Below, piece after piece: positions 8,318-16,558 of a DNA stretch of 64,000 bases. Positions within the stretch are counted from its first letter, which is position 1. Every line of letters begins with the position of its first letter. The notes under the pieces were generated by a model that searched no databases, was not told where the DNA came from, and was given only the letters and a program-made list of their open reading frames with translations. This DNA is from Claveliimonas ammoniilytica (GTDB taxonomy: Bacteria > Bacillota > Clostridia > Lachnospirales > Lachnospiraceae), in the NCBI RefSeq assembly GCF_025567415.1, contig NZ_JAOQJV010000001.1, forward strand, positions 186,001-250,000. The letters run 5' to 3'. A program made the translations under genes and the position numbers.

Positions 8318-9640
8318 ATGAATATTTTATTTATTTCACTGGGGTGTGACAAGAATCTGGTGGATTCGGAAGTCATGCTCGGGCTTCTTGATTCCCGCGG
8401 ATATCAGATTGTAGATGATGAGACGATCGCAGATGTGATCGTGGTCAATACCTGTTGCTTTATTCATGATGCCAAGGAAGAAAGTATTCAGACAATCCTG
8501 GAGATGGCTGAGTATAAGAAGACAGGACGCTTAAAAGCACTGGTTGTGACAGGATGTCTTGCACAGCGTTACCAGCAGGAGATCATTGATGAGATTCCGG
8601 AAGTGGATGCTGTGCTTGGTACAGCTTCTTATGATAAGATTGCAGAAGCAATCGATGAAGCACTGGACGGTCATACAGAGATGTATCTGGAAGATATTGA
8701 CAGACTTCCACAGGTGTCCTCCAAGAGACTGGTGACAACCGGAGGTCATTACGCATATCTGAAGATTGCAGAAGGGTGTGACAAGCATTGTACCTACTGC
8801 ATTATTCCGAAAGTTCGCGGTAATTACCGAAGCGTTCCAATGGAGCAGCTTCTGAAAGAAGCAAAGGAACTGGCGGAAGGCGGCGTTAAGGAACTGATTC
8901 TTGTAGCGCAGGAGACTACCGTTTATGGACAGGATATCTATGGAGAGAAGTCATTACATCGTCTGCTTAGGGAACTTTGTAAGATTGATGGTATCCAGTG
9001 GATCCGTCTGCTGTACTGTTATCCGGAAGAGATCGATGCGAATCTGATTCGGGTGATGAAGGAAGAGCCGAAGATCTGTCATTATCTGGATCTGCCAATC
9101 CAGCATGCAAGTGATGCAATCCTCAAAAAGATGGGCAGAAGAACATCAAAGGCACAGCTTGTGGATACGATCCGTACACTGCGGGAAGAGATTCCGGATA
9201 TCACACTTCGTACAACCCTGATCACGGGATTCCCGGGAGAGACAGAGGAGCAGCATCAGGAATTGGTAGAATTCGTGGATGAGATGGAATTTGACCGCCT
9301 TGGCGTATTTACTTATTCACCGGAAGAGAATACACCTGCAGCGGAGATGCCGGATCAGATTCCGGAGGAAGTGAAAGAAGACCGACAGGCAGAACTGATG
9401 GAACTTCAGCAGGAGATTGCATTTGATCTTGCAGAAGATATGATCGATCGGGAAGTTCTGGTGATGATCGAGGGGAAGGTCGCTGATGAGAATGCATATG
9501 TAGGCAGAACTTACCGGGATGCACCGAATGTAGACGGTCTGATATTTATCAATACGGATGAAGAACTGATGTCCGGAGATTTTGCCAAGGTAAAAGTAAC
9601 CGGAGCAATGGAATATGATTTGATAGGAGAGTTGATGTAA
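8318..9640 (+). CDS. rimO: ribosomal protein S12 methylthiotransferase
   Basis: 440 residues, radical SAM methylthiotransferase. The N-terminal UPF0004 domain has cluster cysteines C10, C46 and C80. The radical SAM motif C154-x3-C158-x2-C161 lies within GCDKHCTYCIIPKVRG. The C-terminal TRAM domain follows about residue 370. The N-terminus MNILFISLGCDKNLVDSE is typical of RimO rather than MiaB. It methylthiolates an aspartate of ribosomal protein S12. The stop overlaps the pgsA start by one base (TAATG). Confidence 0.96.
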   Translation: MNILFISLGCDKNLVDSEVMLGLLDSRGYQIVDDETIADVIVVNTCCFIHDAKEESIQTILEMAEYKKTGRLKALVVTGCLAQRYQQEIIDEIPEVDAVLGTASYDKIAEAIDEALDGHTEMYLEDIDRLPQVSSKRLVTTGGHYAYLKIAEGCDKHCTYCIIPKVRGNYRSVPMEQLLKEAKELAEGGVKELILVAQETTVYGQDIYGEKSLHRLLRELCKIDGIQWIRLLYCYPEEIDANLIRVMKEEPKICHYLDLPIQHASDAILKKMGRRTSKAQLVDTIRTLREEIPDITLRTTLITGFPGETEEQHQELVEFVDEMEFDRLGVFTYSPEENTPAAEMPDQIPEEVKEDRQAELMELQQEIAFDLAEDMIDREVLVMIEGKVADENAYVGRTYRDAPNVDGLIFINTDEELMSGDFAKVKVTGAMEYDLIGELM

Positions 9641-10182
9641 TGAATTTACCTAATAAACTGACAGTACTTAGAATGATTATGGTTCCGTTTTTTGTATTAT
9701 TTATGCTGACAGATATCGGAGGCCCTGCGAATAAATGGATCACACTGGTCATCTTCTGTGTGGCAAGTCTGACAGATATGCTGGACGGTAAGATTGCGAG
9801 AGCACGTAACCTGGTAACGAACTTTGGAAAATTTATGGATCCACTGGCAGATAAGATGCTGGTATGTTCCGCTATGATCTGTTTTATTCCACTTGGCAAG
9901 CTGACTGCATGGTATGTTATCATCATTATTGCAAGAGAATTTATTATCAGCGGGTTCCGTCTGGTAGCATCTGATAATAATGTGGTCATCGCAGCAAGCT
10001 ACTGGGGCAAATTCAAAACGGTATCACAGATGTTTATGATTATCCTTCTGATTGCTGATCTGGGTGGCGTTTTCAATACGATCGCGGCAATTCTGGTATG
10101 GGTATCACTTGCTTTGACTGTAATCTCACTGGTAGATTATATCGGAAAGAATATTCAGGTCCTCACAAAGGGAGGCATGTAG
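9640..10182 (+). CDS. pgsA: CDP-diacylglycerol-glycerol-3-phosphate 3-phosphatidyltransferase
   Basis: 180 residues with several membrane helices. The CDP-alcohol phosphatidyltransferase motif DG-x2-AR-x8-G-x3-D-x3-D is complete in DMLDGKIARARN...FGKFMDPLADKML. The N-terminus MNLPNKLTVLRM is the PgsA pattern. Makes phosphatidylglycerol phosphate at the membrane. The rimO-pgsA-cinA order is common in Clostridia. Confidence 0.95.
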   Translation: MNLPNKLTVLRMIMVPFFVLFMLTDIGGPANKWITLVIFCVASLTDMLDGKIARARNLVTNFGKFMDPLADKMLVCSAMICFIPLGKLTAWYVIIIIAREFIISGFRLVASDNNVVIAASYWGKFKTVSQMFMIILLIADLGGVFNTIAAILVWVSLALTVISLVDYIGKNIQVLTKGGM

Positions 10183-10183
10183 G

Positions 10184-10678
10184 ATGAATGCGACCGAAGA
10201 GGATGTTACACTGGAAGAAGCGGTTGTTGATATTCTTAAGGAAAAGAAGCTGACAGTTACAACAGTAGAATCTTGTACAGCAGGGCTTCTGGCAGGAAGA
10301 CTGATGAATGTGCCGGGAGCTTCTGCGGTATTTAATGAAGGGTATATTACCTATTCAAATGCTGCAAAAGAAAAAATCGTGGGTGTATCTCACGAGACCC
10401 TTGAGAAATACACTGCCGTAAGCAAAGAAACAGCAGCAGAGATGGCAGCCGGAGCAGCCAGGGTATCCGGAGCAGATGTGGCAGTATCGGTAACAGGTAT
10501 TGCGGGACCGGATGGTGGCACCAAAGAGCAACCGGTAGGTCTGGTATACATCGGATGCTGTGTCAATGGAAAAGTCCGTGTAGAGGAATTCCATTTTACC
10601 GGCAATCGACAGAAAAACAGAGATTATGCAGTTGTACGCGCACTTACCCTGTTGAGGGAGGAGATTATATGTTTGTAA
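10184..10678 (+). CDS. CinA C-terminal family protein (nicotinamide-nucleotide amidase type)
   Basis: 164 residues equal to the stand-alone CinA C-terminal domain (PncC-like), with TTVESCTAGLLAGRL near the start and SVTGIAGPDGGTKEQPVG in the middle, both diagnostic. The activity known for the family is deamidation of nicotinamide mononucleotide. The N-terminal molybdopterin-like domain of full CinA is absent. The gene starts 1 nt after pgsA and its end overlaps the GNAT fusion gene by 10 nt. Confidence 0.92.
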   Translation: MNATEEDVTLEEAVVDILKEKKLTVTTVESCTAGLLAGRLMNVPGASAVFNEGYITYSNAAKEKIVGVSHETLEKYTAVSKETAAEMAAGAARVSGADVAVSVTGIAGPDGGTKEQPVGLVYIGCCVNGKVRVEEFHFTGNRQKNRDYAVVRALTLLREEIICL

Positions 10679-12102
10679 GACCATTGAATCCGGATGAGGT
10701 ATTGTCTGCACTTCACCTGATCTGGGAAGTATATGCTTCGGATGTGGCTCCACTTCAGAATCCGGAAGCTGTTGCCGGATTCAGGGAACTGATCCGATAT
10801 GAGCATATTATGCCACGTATACAGAATAAAGAGGTCATCCTTTTTGGTGCGTGGGAAGGAACTGAACTCTGCGGAGTCGGCGGCATCAATAATCGCGGCA
10901 ATGTCCTGTTTCTGTATGTGCGAAAAGAATGGATGAGAAAAGGTGTAGCAAGACAGCTAATGCAGGGAATGTATCAGTTCTGCGCACAGGCGCTTGTGAT
11001 TACCAGAATGACAGTGCGTGCTGTACCGGCTTCCGTAACAGCATTTAACCATCTGGGATTTCGGGAAGTGGCACCGGTTCAGAATGTCGGAGCAGAAATA
11101 TTTGTTCCGATGGAACTGCTGATCGCACCGGGAAGTATACCGGCAAAGAAACCGAAGAAGAGGATCGCATTGATCATTGTCGGGGTTTGTCTGCTTATTG
11201 CACTTTTGATTTGCATGGTGGTCAAAGAAGCAGCATCCATTGTGCAGGAATCCGATACATATGCGGAAGAACAGGAGAACCCATTTGGAGATTATGGCAA
11301 TGGAGATTCGGGTGAGTATGATTTTGGAATGGGAGATGGATCGGAGACTGAGCAGCAGTCCGGTCTGGATCAGATTCCGGAATATGAGGCAGAAGATCTT
11401 CCATTTGAAGTGAAAGATGAGACCTATAATTATTCACCGGAGAATCAGTCTTCCGTAACGCAGCAGTTTGAAATTTATTATCCACAGCTTGATGGCATGG
11501 AGAATCAGGACATTCAGGCAAAAGTGAATGACGAACTGAAGAACTGCGCGATGGAGACCGTAGACCGGATTTATGAGAATCCGGATAATGAGATCAGAAA
11601 CCGGGTATTGGAAGCAGAAAGCCCGGTAATCGCAGATTTTGTGAAATATAAAGTGACTTATCTGACACAGGATTATATCTGTGTGGCATATGAGGATTAC
11701 AGTTATGAGGGCAATTCAGAATATTCTTATGTGGGACTTCGTACTAAGAATATCAATCTGAAAGATGGTACAGTCTACGATGTGAAAGATATTGTAAATA
11801 CAGATAAGACCTTCGTAAATAAATGGCTGAAAGAGATGCAGAGTGAAGCAGATGACAAATCTCTGCTTGCAGATCAGAATACAGACAGTCTCGCCAAAGT
11901 TCTGTCCGGCGAAGATACACAGAATGGCACATTTACACCAGTGTTCTTCATGGATAAGGACGGCATTGAAATAGGATTATCATTCCATTATGACAAAGAA
12001 GATGAAAATGCACCAGATTACGGCTGGGTGACAGCACCATTCCAGCTTAATGACCTGAAGGACAGCAAGACTGACAGCACGTTTTGGGATTTGGTAAAAT
12101 AG
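10669..12102 (+). CDS. GNAT acetyltransferase - transmembrane helix - DUF3298-like extracellular domain fusion
   Basis: 477 residues. Residues 1-150 are a GNAT acetyltransferase with the acetyl-CoA loop region VRKEWMRKGVARQLM (85-99). A basic KKPKKR is followed by one hydrophobic helix at about 165-184. The rest, after an acidic low-complexity linker, resembles DUF3298/RsiV-type domains (YNYSPE...IYYPQLDGMEN). Predicted topology: acetyltransferase in the cytoplasm, the sensor-like domain outside. ATG 10669 has a perfect GGGAGGAG; the longer open frame upstream overlaps cinA and is not credible. Function unknown. Confidence 0.8.
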   Translation: MFVRPLNPDEVLSALHLIWEVYASDVAPLQNPEAVAGFRELIRYEHIMPRIQNKEVILFGAWEGTELCGVGGINNRGNVLFLYVRKEWMRKGVARQLMQGMYQFCAQALVITRMTVRAVPASVTAFNHLGFREVAPVQNVGAEIFVPMELLIAPGSIPAKKPKKRIALIIVGVCLLIALLICMVVKEAASIVQESDTYAEEQENPFGDYGNGDSGEYDFGMGDGSETEQQSGLDQIPEYEAEDLPFEVKDETYNYSPENQSSVTQQFEIYYPQLDGMENQDIQAKVNDELKNCAMETVDRIYENPDNEIRNRVLEAESPVIADFVKYKVTYLTQDYICVAYEDYSYEGNSEYSYVGLRTKNINLKDGTVYDVKDIVNTDKTFVNKWLKEMQSEADDKSLLADQNTDSLAKVLSGEDTQNGTFTPVFFMDKDGIEIGLSFHYDKEDENAPDYGWVTAPFQLNDLKDSKTDSTFWDLVK

Positions 12103-12206
12103 TTGACGAATCCTGTAAATTATGAGAAAATAACTACGCCTGGTGTTAAATAAGTAACATATACCATGCGTCAGAAAATCATGCACATGTTGAAAGGAGT
12201 TTTAAA

Positions 12207-12899
12207 ATGATTTATTCACACGAAGTAGAAATGATGTGTCCAGTAGCACAGGGCGCTAATCACGGACCAGCTCCGATTCCGGAAGAAGCAAAATGGGTAA
12301 AAGCAAAAGAAATCACAGATATTTCAGGTTTTACACATGGTATCGGCTGGTGCGCACCACAGCAGGGAGCCTGTAAGCTGACTCTTAATGTAAAAGATGG
12401 TATTATCCAGGAAGCACTTGTTGAGACAATCGGATGTTCAGGAATGACTCACTCAGCTGCTATGGCATCTGAGATCCTTCCAGGAAAGACTATTCTTGAA
12501 GCACTTAATACAGACCTTGTCTGTGATGCTATCAATACAGCTATGAGAGAACTGTTCCTCCAGATCGTATACGGAAGAACTCAGAGTGCTTTCTCTGAGG
12601 ACGGACTTGCAATCGGAGCAGGACTGGAAGACCTTGGAAAGGGACTTCGTTCTCAGGTAGGTACAATGTATGGTACATTGGCAAAAGGTCCTCGTTACCT
12701 TGAAATGGCAGAAGGTTATGTAACAGGTATCGCTCTCGATGAGCACGATGAGATCATCGGATACCAGTTCGTATCTCTTGGCAAAATGACAGACTTCATC
12801 AAATCTGGTGACACACCGACAGAAGCTTGGGAGAAAGCAAAAGGACAGTACGGACGTGTTGCAGATGCAGCGAAGATCATCGACCCAAGAAAAGAGTAG
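12207..12899 (+). CDS. IscU/NifU-like iron-sulfur cluster assembly scaffold protein
   Basis: 230 residues. The region VETIGCSGMTHSAAMASEIL resembles the IscU scaffold signature, and cysteines at 11, 49, 56, 77 and 106 could hold a cluster. It is longer than classical IscU and carries a C-terminal extension with YVTGIALDEHDEIIGYQFVSLG. No cysteine desulfurase is nearby, so it is not part of a standard isc or suf operon. It precedes the GGGtGRT gene by 93 nt. SD AAAGGAG is strong and codon use favours high expression. The family name is reasonable; the target is unknown. Confidence 0.8.
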   Translation: MIYSHEVEMMCPVAQGANHGPAPIPEEAKWVKAKEITDISGFTHGIGWCAPQQGACKLTLNVKDGIIQEALVETIGCSGMTHSAAMASEILPGKTILEALNTDLVCDAINTAMRELFLQIVYGRTQSAFSEDGLAIGAGLEDLGKGLRSQVGTMYGTLAKGPRYLEMAEGYVTGIALDEHDEIIGYQFVSLGKMTDFIKSGDTPTEAWEKAKGQYGRVADAAKIIDPRKE

Positions 12900-12908
12900 T
12901 TGCGATAG

Positions 12909-12951
12909 GCGGACAGAGACAGGCGTTGAATTTAGTTCAAGTTGAGTCCGC
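12909..12951 (+). other. nested hairpin between the scaffold and GGGtGRT genes
   Basis: GCGGAC (12909-12914) pairs with GTCCGC (12946-12951), and inside it TTGAA (12926-12930) pairs with TTCAA (12936-12940). No T run follows, so it is not a classical terminator. It may stabilise or separate the two messages. Confidence 0.5.
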
Positions 12952-12992
12952 GTTATTTCAAGAAACGTAAATATAGTAGGAGGACATTATAA

Positions 12993-14003
12993 ATGGCTTT
13001 ATTTGAATCATATGAAAGAAGAATTGATAAAATCAATGAAGTATTAGGAAGCTATGGCATTGCTTCCATCGAAGAAGCAGAAAAGATCACAAAGGATGCC
13101 GGACTTGATGTATATAATCAGATCAAAGGCATTCAGCCAATCTGTTTCGAGAATGCTTGCTGGGCATACATTGTAGGTGCAGCAATCGCAATTAAGAAAG
13201 ACTGCAGAAAAGCAGCAGATGCAGCAGCAGCAATTGGAGAAGGACTTCAGGCATTCTGTATTCCGGGATCCGTAGCTGATCAGCGTAAAGTAGGTCTTGG
13301 ACATGGTAACCTTGGAAAGATGCTTCTGGAAGAAGATACAGACTGTTTCGCATTCCTGGCTGGACATGAGTCATTCGCAGCAGCTGAGGGTGCTATCGGT
13401 ATCGCAGAGAAGGCTAACAAGGTACGTAAAAAACCTCTGCGTGTTATCCTGAATGGTCTTGGAAAAGACGCTGCTAAGATCATCTCAAGAATTAACGGAT
13501 TTACATACGTTCAGACTGAGTACGATTACTACACAGGAGAACTGAAAGAAGTACAGAGAACATCTTACTCTGACGGACTTCGTTCTAAGGTTAACTGCTA
13601 CGGTGCTAACGACGTACGTGAAGGTGTAGCTATCATGTGGAAAGAGGGCGTAGACGTATCTATCACAGGTAACTCTACCAACCCAACACGTTTCCAGCAC
13701 CCAGTTGCAGGTACATATAAGAAAGAGTGTGTAGAAGCAGGAAAGAAATACTTCTCAGTAGCATCAGGTGGTGGTACAGGACGTACACTTCACCCAGATA
13801 ACATGGCTGCAGGTCCGGCTTCTTACGGTATGACAGATACACTTGGACGTATGCACTCTGATGCACAGTTCGCTGGATCTTCATCTGTACCGGCTCACGT
13901 AGAAATGATGGGTCTGATCGGTGCAGGTAACAACCCGATGGTTGGTATGACAGTAGCTGTAGCTGTTTCCGTTGAAGAAGCTGCAAAGGCTGGCAAATTC
14001 TAA
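12993..14003 (+). CDS. GGGtGRT family protein, function unknown
   Basis: 336 residues, named for the motif SGGGTGRTLHPDN (GGGTGRT at 259-265). Other conserved-looking stretches are GLGHGNLGKMLLEEDTDCFAFLAGHESFAAAEGAIG and SITGNSTNPTRFQHP. Soluble, no membrane segment or signal. The glycine-rich motifs suggest a nucleotide or cofactor site, but no known fold is evident. An AGGAGG precedes the ATG and the codon choice is that of highly expressed genes. A strong terminator follows, so the scaffold and this gene form a closed two-gene unit. Confidence 0.85.
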   Translation: MALFESYERRIDKINEVLGSYGIASIEEAEKITKDAGLDVYNQIKGIQPICFENACWAYIVGAAIAIKKDCRKAADAAAAIGEGLQAFCIPGSVADQRKVGLGHGNLGKMLLEEDTDCFAFLAGHESFAAAEGAIGIAEKANKVRKKPLRVILNGLGKDAAKIISRINGFTYVQTEYDYYTGELKEVQRTSYSDGLRSKVNCYGANDVREGVAIMWKEGVDVSITGNSTNPTRFQHPVAGTYKKECVEAGKKYFSVASGGGTGRTLHPDNMAAGPASYGMTDTLGRMHSDAQFAGSSSVPAHVEMMGLIGAGNNPMVGMTVAVAVSVEEAAKAGKF

Positions 14004-14018
14004 CAATGATTTTATGAA

Positions 14019-14062
14019 AAGAGCTTTCACAGTTGGTAAAACTACTGTGATAGTTCTTTTTT
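14019..14062 (+). terminator. terminator after the GGGtGRT gene
   Basis: GAGCTTTCACAGT (14021-14033) pairs with ACTGTGATAGTTC (14044-14056) and is followed by TTTTTT. Confidence 0.85.
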
Positions 14063-14121
14063 ATTGTTAAAAAATACCCAAACTGATATAAAAATGAAAA
14101 TTTTTCTGTTTCCTTTGCTAA

Positions 14122-14150
14122 TTGTTGTTGAATGTAGGATGTTATATAAT
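14122..14150 (+). promoter_or_regulatory. sigma-A promoter of the small secreted protein gene
   Basis: TTGTTG (14122-14127), 17 bases, TATAAT (14145-14150). Confidence 0.6.
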
Positions 14151-14193
14151 GCAAACATCGATAGGAAAAGAGTTCTAATGGAGGAATGGAAAT

Positions 14194-14589
14194 ATGAAAA
14201 AGAAATTATTAGTAACATTAGCAGTGGTTTTGGTACTTGGTGGATTTGCAGTTGGACAGGGAAGAGCAGAGGAGACAAATAATCTCACGACAGATCTCTC
14301 CGGATATACGGAAATGAGCTGGCCGGATACAGACATGGCACATTCAATCCCAACACCGGCATCATCTACAGGAAGCATGTATGCAACTGAAAAAACAGTT
14401 GTTGCAGATGTTGCTAACACATCAGAAGATTCTTACAACGCATATATAGAGAAATGCAAAAATGCTGGATATGATAACAATGTTGTAACAGAGGATGGAA
14501 TGTATGCAGCAGATAACGGAGTATATACATTAGTGTTATCTATGGCTGATGATAATGTAATGAACATTTCAATGAATGTAGTTGAATAA
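14194..14589 (+). CDS. small secreted protein, DUF6591-like
   Basis: 131 residues with a clear signal peptide: MKKK, a hydrophobic core LLVTLAVVLVLGGFAVG and a likely cleavage after GRA. No lipobox cysteine. The mature part has a W-P element, then a Y-x2-Y-x3-C-x3-GY stretch (YIEKCKNAGYDN) and a hydrophobic strand, resembling the DUF6591 domain of Lachnospiraceae lipoproteins. Monocistronic: own promoter upstream and terminator downstream. Function unknown; the domain match is from memory of pattern only. Confidence 0.65.
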   Translation: MKKKLLVTLAVVLVLGGFAVGQGRAEETNNLTTDLSGYTEMSWPDTDMAHSIPTPASSTGSMYATEKTVVADVANTSEDSYNAYIEKCKNAGYDNNVVTEDGMYAADNGVYTLVLSMADDNVMNISMNVVE

Positions 14590-14612
14590 ACAGAGTATAG
14601 ATAAATATTAGG

Positions 14613-14647
14613 AAAGCCTGGGTCATAACAATGATCTGGGCTTTTTT
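14613..14647 (+). terminator. terminator after the small secreted protein
   Basis: AAAGCCTGGGTCAT pairs with ATGATCTGGGCTTT across a four-base loop, followed by a T run. Confidence 0.9.
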
Positions 14648-14826
14648 GATATCAGACTATAAGCTACAATGCAGAGATTGATAAAAAATAATATAAAAAT
14701 AGAGACGAATTAGAAGTGAAATATATAGCCTGTTACGAAGGAATGATGTATAATAACTGAGAATGTTTTTTGAAATGTATGATTGAACAATGCTTTAAAT
14801 AAATATATTGCATAAGGAGTAGAAGA

Positions 14827-16311
14827 ATGCCAGTATTTGATTTTAATAATACACCGGATACAAAAGAACCGGTGAAGTGTACCTATACAACATTTGCATC
14901 AGATGCGGATCATGCATCTGCGGAGCAGCCGATTCTGATCCTGGATAATAGCAAGAAGGAATGGAAGCATCATTCTTGTGGAGTGTTTGCTAATCAGAAT
15001 AAGCAGACTGCATTTGAATTTGATGAGGAAGGCGGCAAAGTAAGTGCTGATATTCTTCGCGTGGATTCACGTTTTGTAAGCCTGTTAAAATGGTTGGGTG
15101 AGAACCGGATTAATGTACGTTTGTCTGGAGTAAATAATTCAGAAGGTTATTGTGTATACCGTATCCGTGAGATTGCATTTGGCGGAGGTACAAAGCTTTC
15201 CGCCGAAGATGGATTCCTGCAGTTTATGATTGAAAGATTATTTGCAAGTGATGCACCGGAAGAAGAGATAGATGATGAAGATCAGGAAGAGTCTGGTGAC
15301 GATATGAAACTTACCAGTATTCAGAGTATCACAGATTTCCTGAACTGTGCGGGACGGACATTACCGGATAATATCCGACTTTGGGCGAGAAGAAATCTTG
15401 CGGTAGCACGTTCGCATGAAGTGTCTCCGGAGGAACGCCGCCATGCGCAGAGAGCACTGTCTATGATGTTAAACATTCAGTGGAAAAAGGATTATTTTGA
15501 AGCAATTGATCCTGCGGAAGCGAGACGTATTCTGGATGAAGAATTATATGGCATGGAGCGTGTAAAGCAGAGAATCATTGAGACGATCATTCAGATTAAC
15601 CGTACTCATACATTGCCTGCATATGGACTGTTGTTGATCGGTCCGGCAGGTACAGGTAAGTCACAGATTGCATATGCGGTGGCTCGTATTTTGAAGCTCC
15701 CTTGGAGTACGTTGGATATGAGTTCGATCAATGACCCGGAACAGCTTACCGGAAGTTCCAGAATCTATTCTAATGCAAAGCCAGGTATTATCATGGAAGC
15801 CTTTGGCATGGCAGAGTCTTCTAATCTGGTATTTATTATTAATGAGCTGGATAAAGCAGCATCAGGAAAAGGGAATGGTAACCCGGCGGATGTACTGTTG
15901 ACACTCCTTGATAATCTTGGATTTACGGATAATTATATGGAATGTATGATTCCTACATCCGGCGTATATCCGATTGCAACAGCCAATGACAGAGATCAGA
16001 TCAGTGCACCGTTGATGTCACGTTTTGCAGTCATCGACATTCCGGATTATACGGCTGAAGAGAAGAAAGTAATCTTTTCCAAATTTGCACTTCCAAAGAT
16101 TCTGAGGAGAATCGGGCTTTCAGCAGATGAGTGTATTATGACGGACGAAGCACTGGATGCAGTCATCGAGCTGTATTCTAACACCAGCGGTATCCGTGAT
16201 CTGGAACAGGCGGCAGAGCATATTGCAGCACATGCACTGTATAAAATTGAAGTAGAGCATGTAAAAGAAGTGGTATACGATGCGGAAAGCGTAAGAGAAT
16301 TACTGAGTTAG
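14827..16311 (+). CDS. Lon-like AAA+ ATPase lacking the protease domain
   Basis: 494 residues. Residues 1-160 form an unrecognised N-terminal region ending in an acidic linker. From about 230 a Lon-type AAA+ module follows: Walker A GPAGTGKS at 272-279, Walker B VFIINE at 335-340, sensor-1 Asn at about 387, an arginine-finger Arg in LMSRF (399) and a sensor-2-like SGIRDLEQ near the end. Lon has LLDE in Walker B; here Asn replaces the Asp. The chain ends after the AAA small domain, so the Ser-Lys peptidase is absent. It may act as an unfoldase or remodelling factor; the partner is unknown. SD AAGGAG. Confidence 0.8.
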   Translation: MPVFDFNNTPDTKEPVKCTYTTFASDADHASAEQPILILDNSKKEWKHHSCGVFANQNKQTAFEFDEEGGKVSADILRVDSRFVSLLKWLGENRINVRLSGVNNSEGYCVYRIREIAFGGGTKLSAEDGFLQFMIERLFASDAPEEEIDDEDQEESGDDMKLTSIQSITDFLNCAGRTLPDNIRLWARRNLAVARSHEVSPEERRHAQRALSMMLNIQWKKDYFEAIDPAEARRILDEELYGMERVKQRIIETIIQINRTHTLPAYGLLLIGPAGTGKSQIAYAVARILKLPWSTLDMSSINDPEQLTGSSRIYSNAKPGIIMEAFGMAESSNLVFIINELDKAASGKGNGNPADVLLTLLDNLGFTDNYMECMIPTSGVYPIATANDRDQISAPLMSRFAVIDIPDYTAEEKKVIFSKFALPKILRRIGLSADECIMTDEALDAVIELYSNTSGIRDLEQAAEHIAAHALYKIEVEHVKEVVYDAESVRELLS

Positions 16312-16334
16312 AGTGTCATAGAAAATGATGATTG

Positions 16335-16350
16335 TTATACCATGCATTTC
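16335..16350. repeat. upstream copy of the ACCATGCATTTC element
   Basis: The 16-base element at 16335-16350 contains TTATACCATGCATTTC, an inverted copy (one mismatch) of the right half of the large dyad at 16435-16473, about 100 bases away. Spaced repeat sites of this kind suggest cooperative binding or looping by a regulator. Confidence 0.6.
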
Positions 16351-16434
16351 CAGACAGGAGAATGTGGCGGACATTGTGTATGAGATGGAGAATGGAAGAA
16401 TTTCATAAAATCAGATTTTGACAGATACTTAATG

Positions 16435-16473
16435 CCATGCATTTCTTGACACGTAAGAGATGCATGGTATAAT
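16435..16473 (+). promoter_or_regulatory. promoter embedded in a 13-bp inverted repeat
   Basis: CCATGCATTTCTT (16435-16447) and AAGAGATGCATGG (16455-16467) form a dyad with one mismatch around a 7-base centre. The -35 TTGACA (16446-16451) lies at its centre and the -10 TATAAT (16468-16473) touches its right edge, with a 16-base spacer. A protein on the dyad would cover the -35 and spacer, as a repressor or a MerR-like activator would. Serves the hydrolase/ABC operon. Confidence 0.7.
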
Positions 16474-16484
16474 TTTGAATATAA

Positions 16485-16500
16485 GTTAGTGTAAACTAAC
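16485..16500 (+). promoter_or_regulatory. GTTAG-N6-CTAAC operator downstream of the exporter promoter
   Basis: Dyad GTTAG TGTAAA CTAAC, actually GTTAGT-GTAA-ACTAAC, lying 11 bases after the -10 box, at the expected transcription start. The same architecture occurs at 23534-23549 (tetR) and 27704-27719 (enolase). Probable TetR-family operator. Confidence 0.7.
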
Positions 16501-16558
16501 GAACGTAAGCTATGACGAATATAACGTTGGCAGCGAGGCAGTGAAAGAAGGTTTGATT

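Noticed and set aside
10555..10668. Longer start of the GNAT fusion protein inside cinA
   Set aside because: The extra residues are a shadow of cinA; ATG 10669 has a perfect GGGAGGAG and a GNAT-like N-terminus.
12143..12156. GTTA-N6-TAAC dyad upstream of the IscU-like gene as a further TetR site
   Set aside because: Lacks the inner G/C of GTTAG-N6-CTAAC and has different overall length; low-complexity AT sequence makes it likely by chance.
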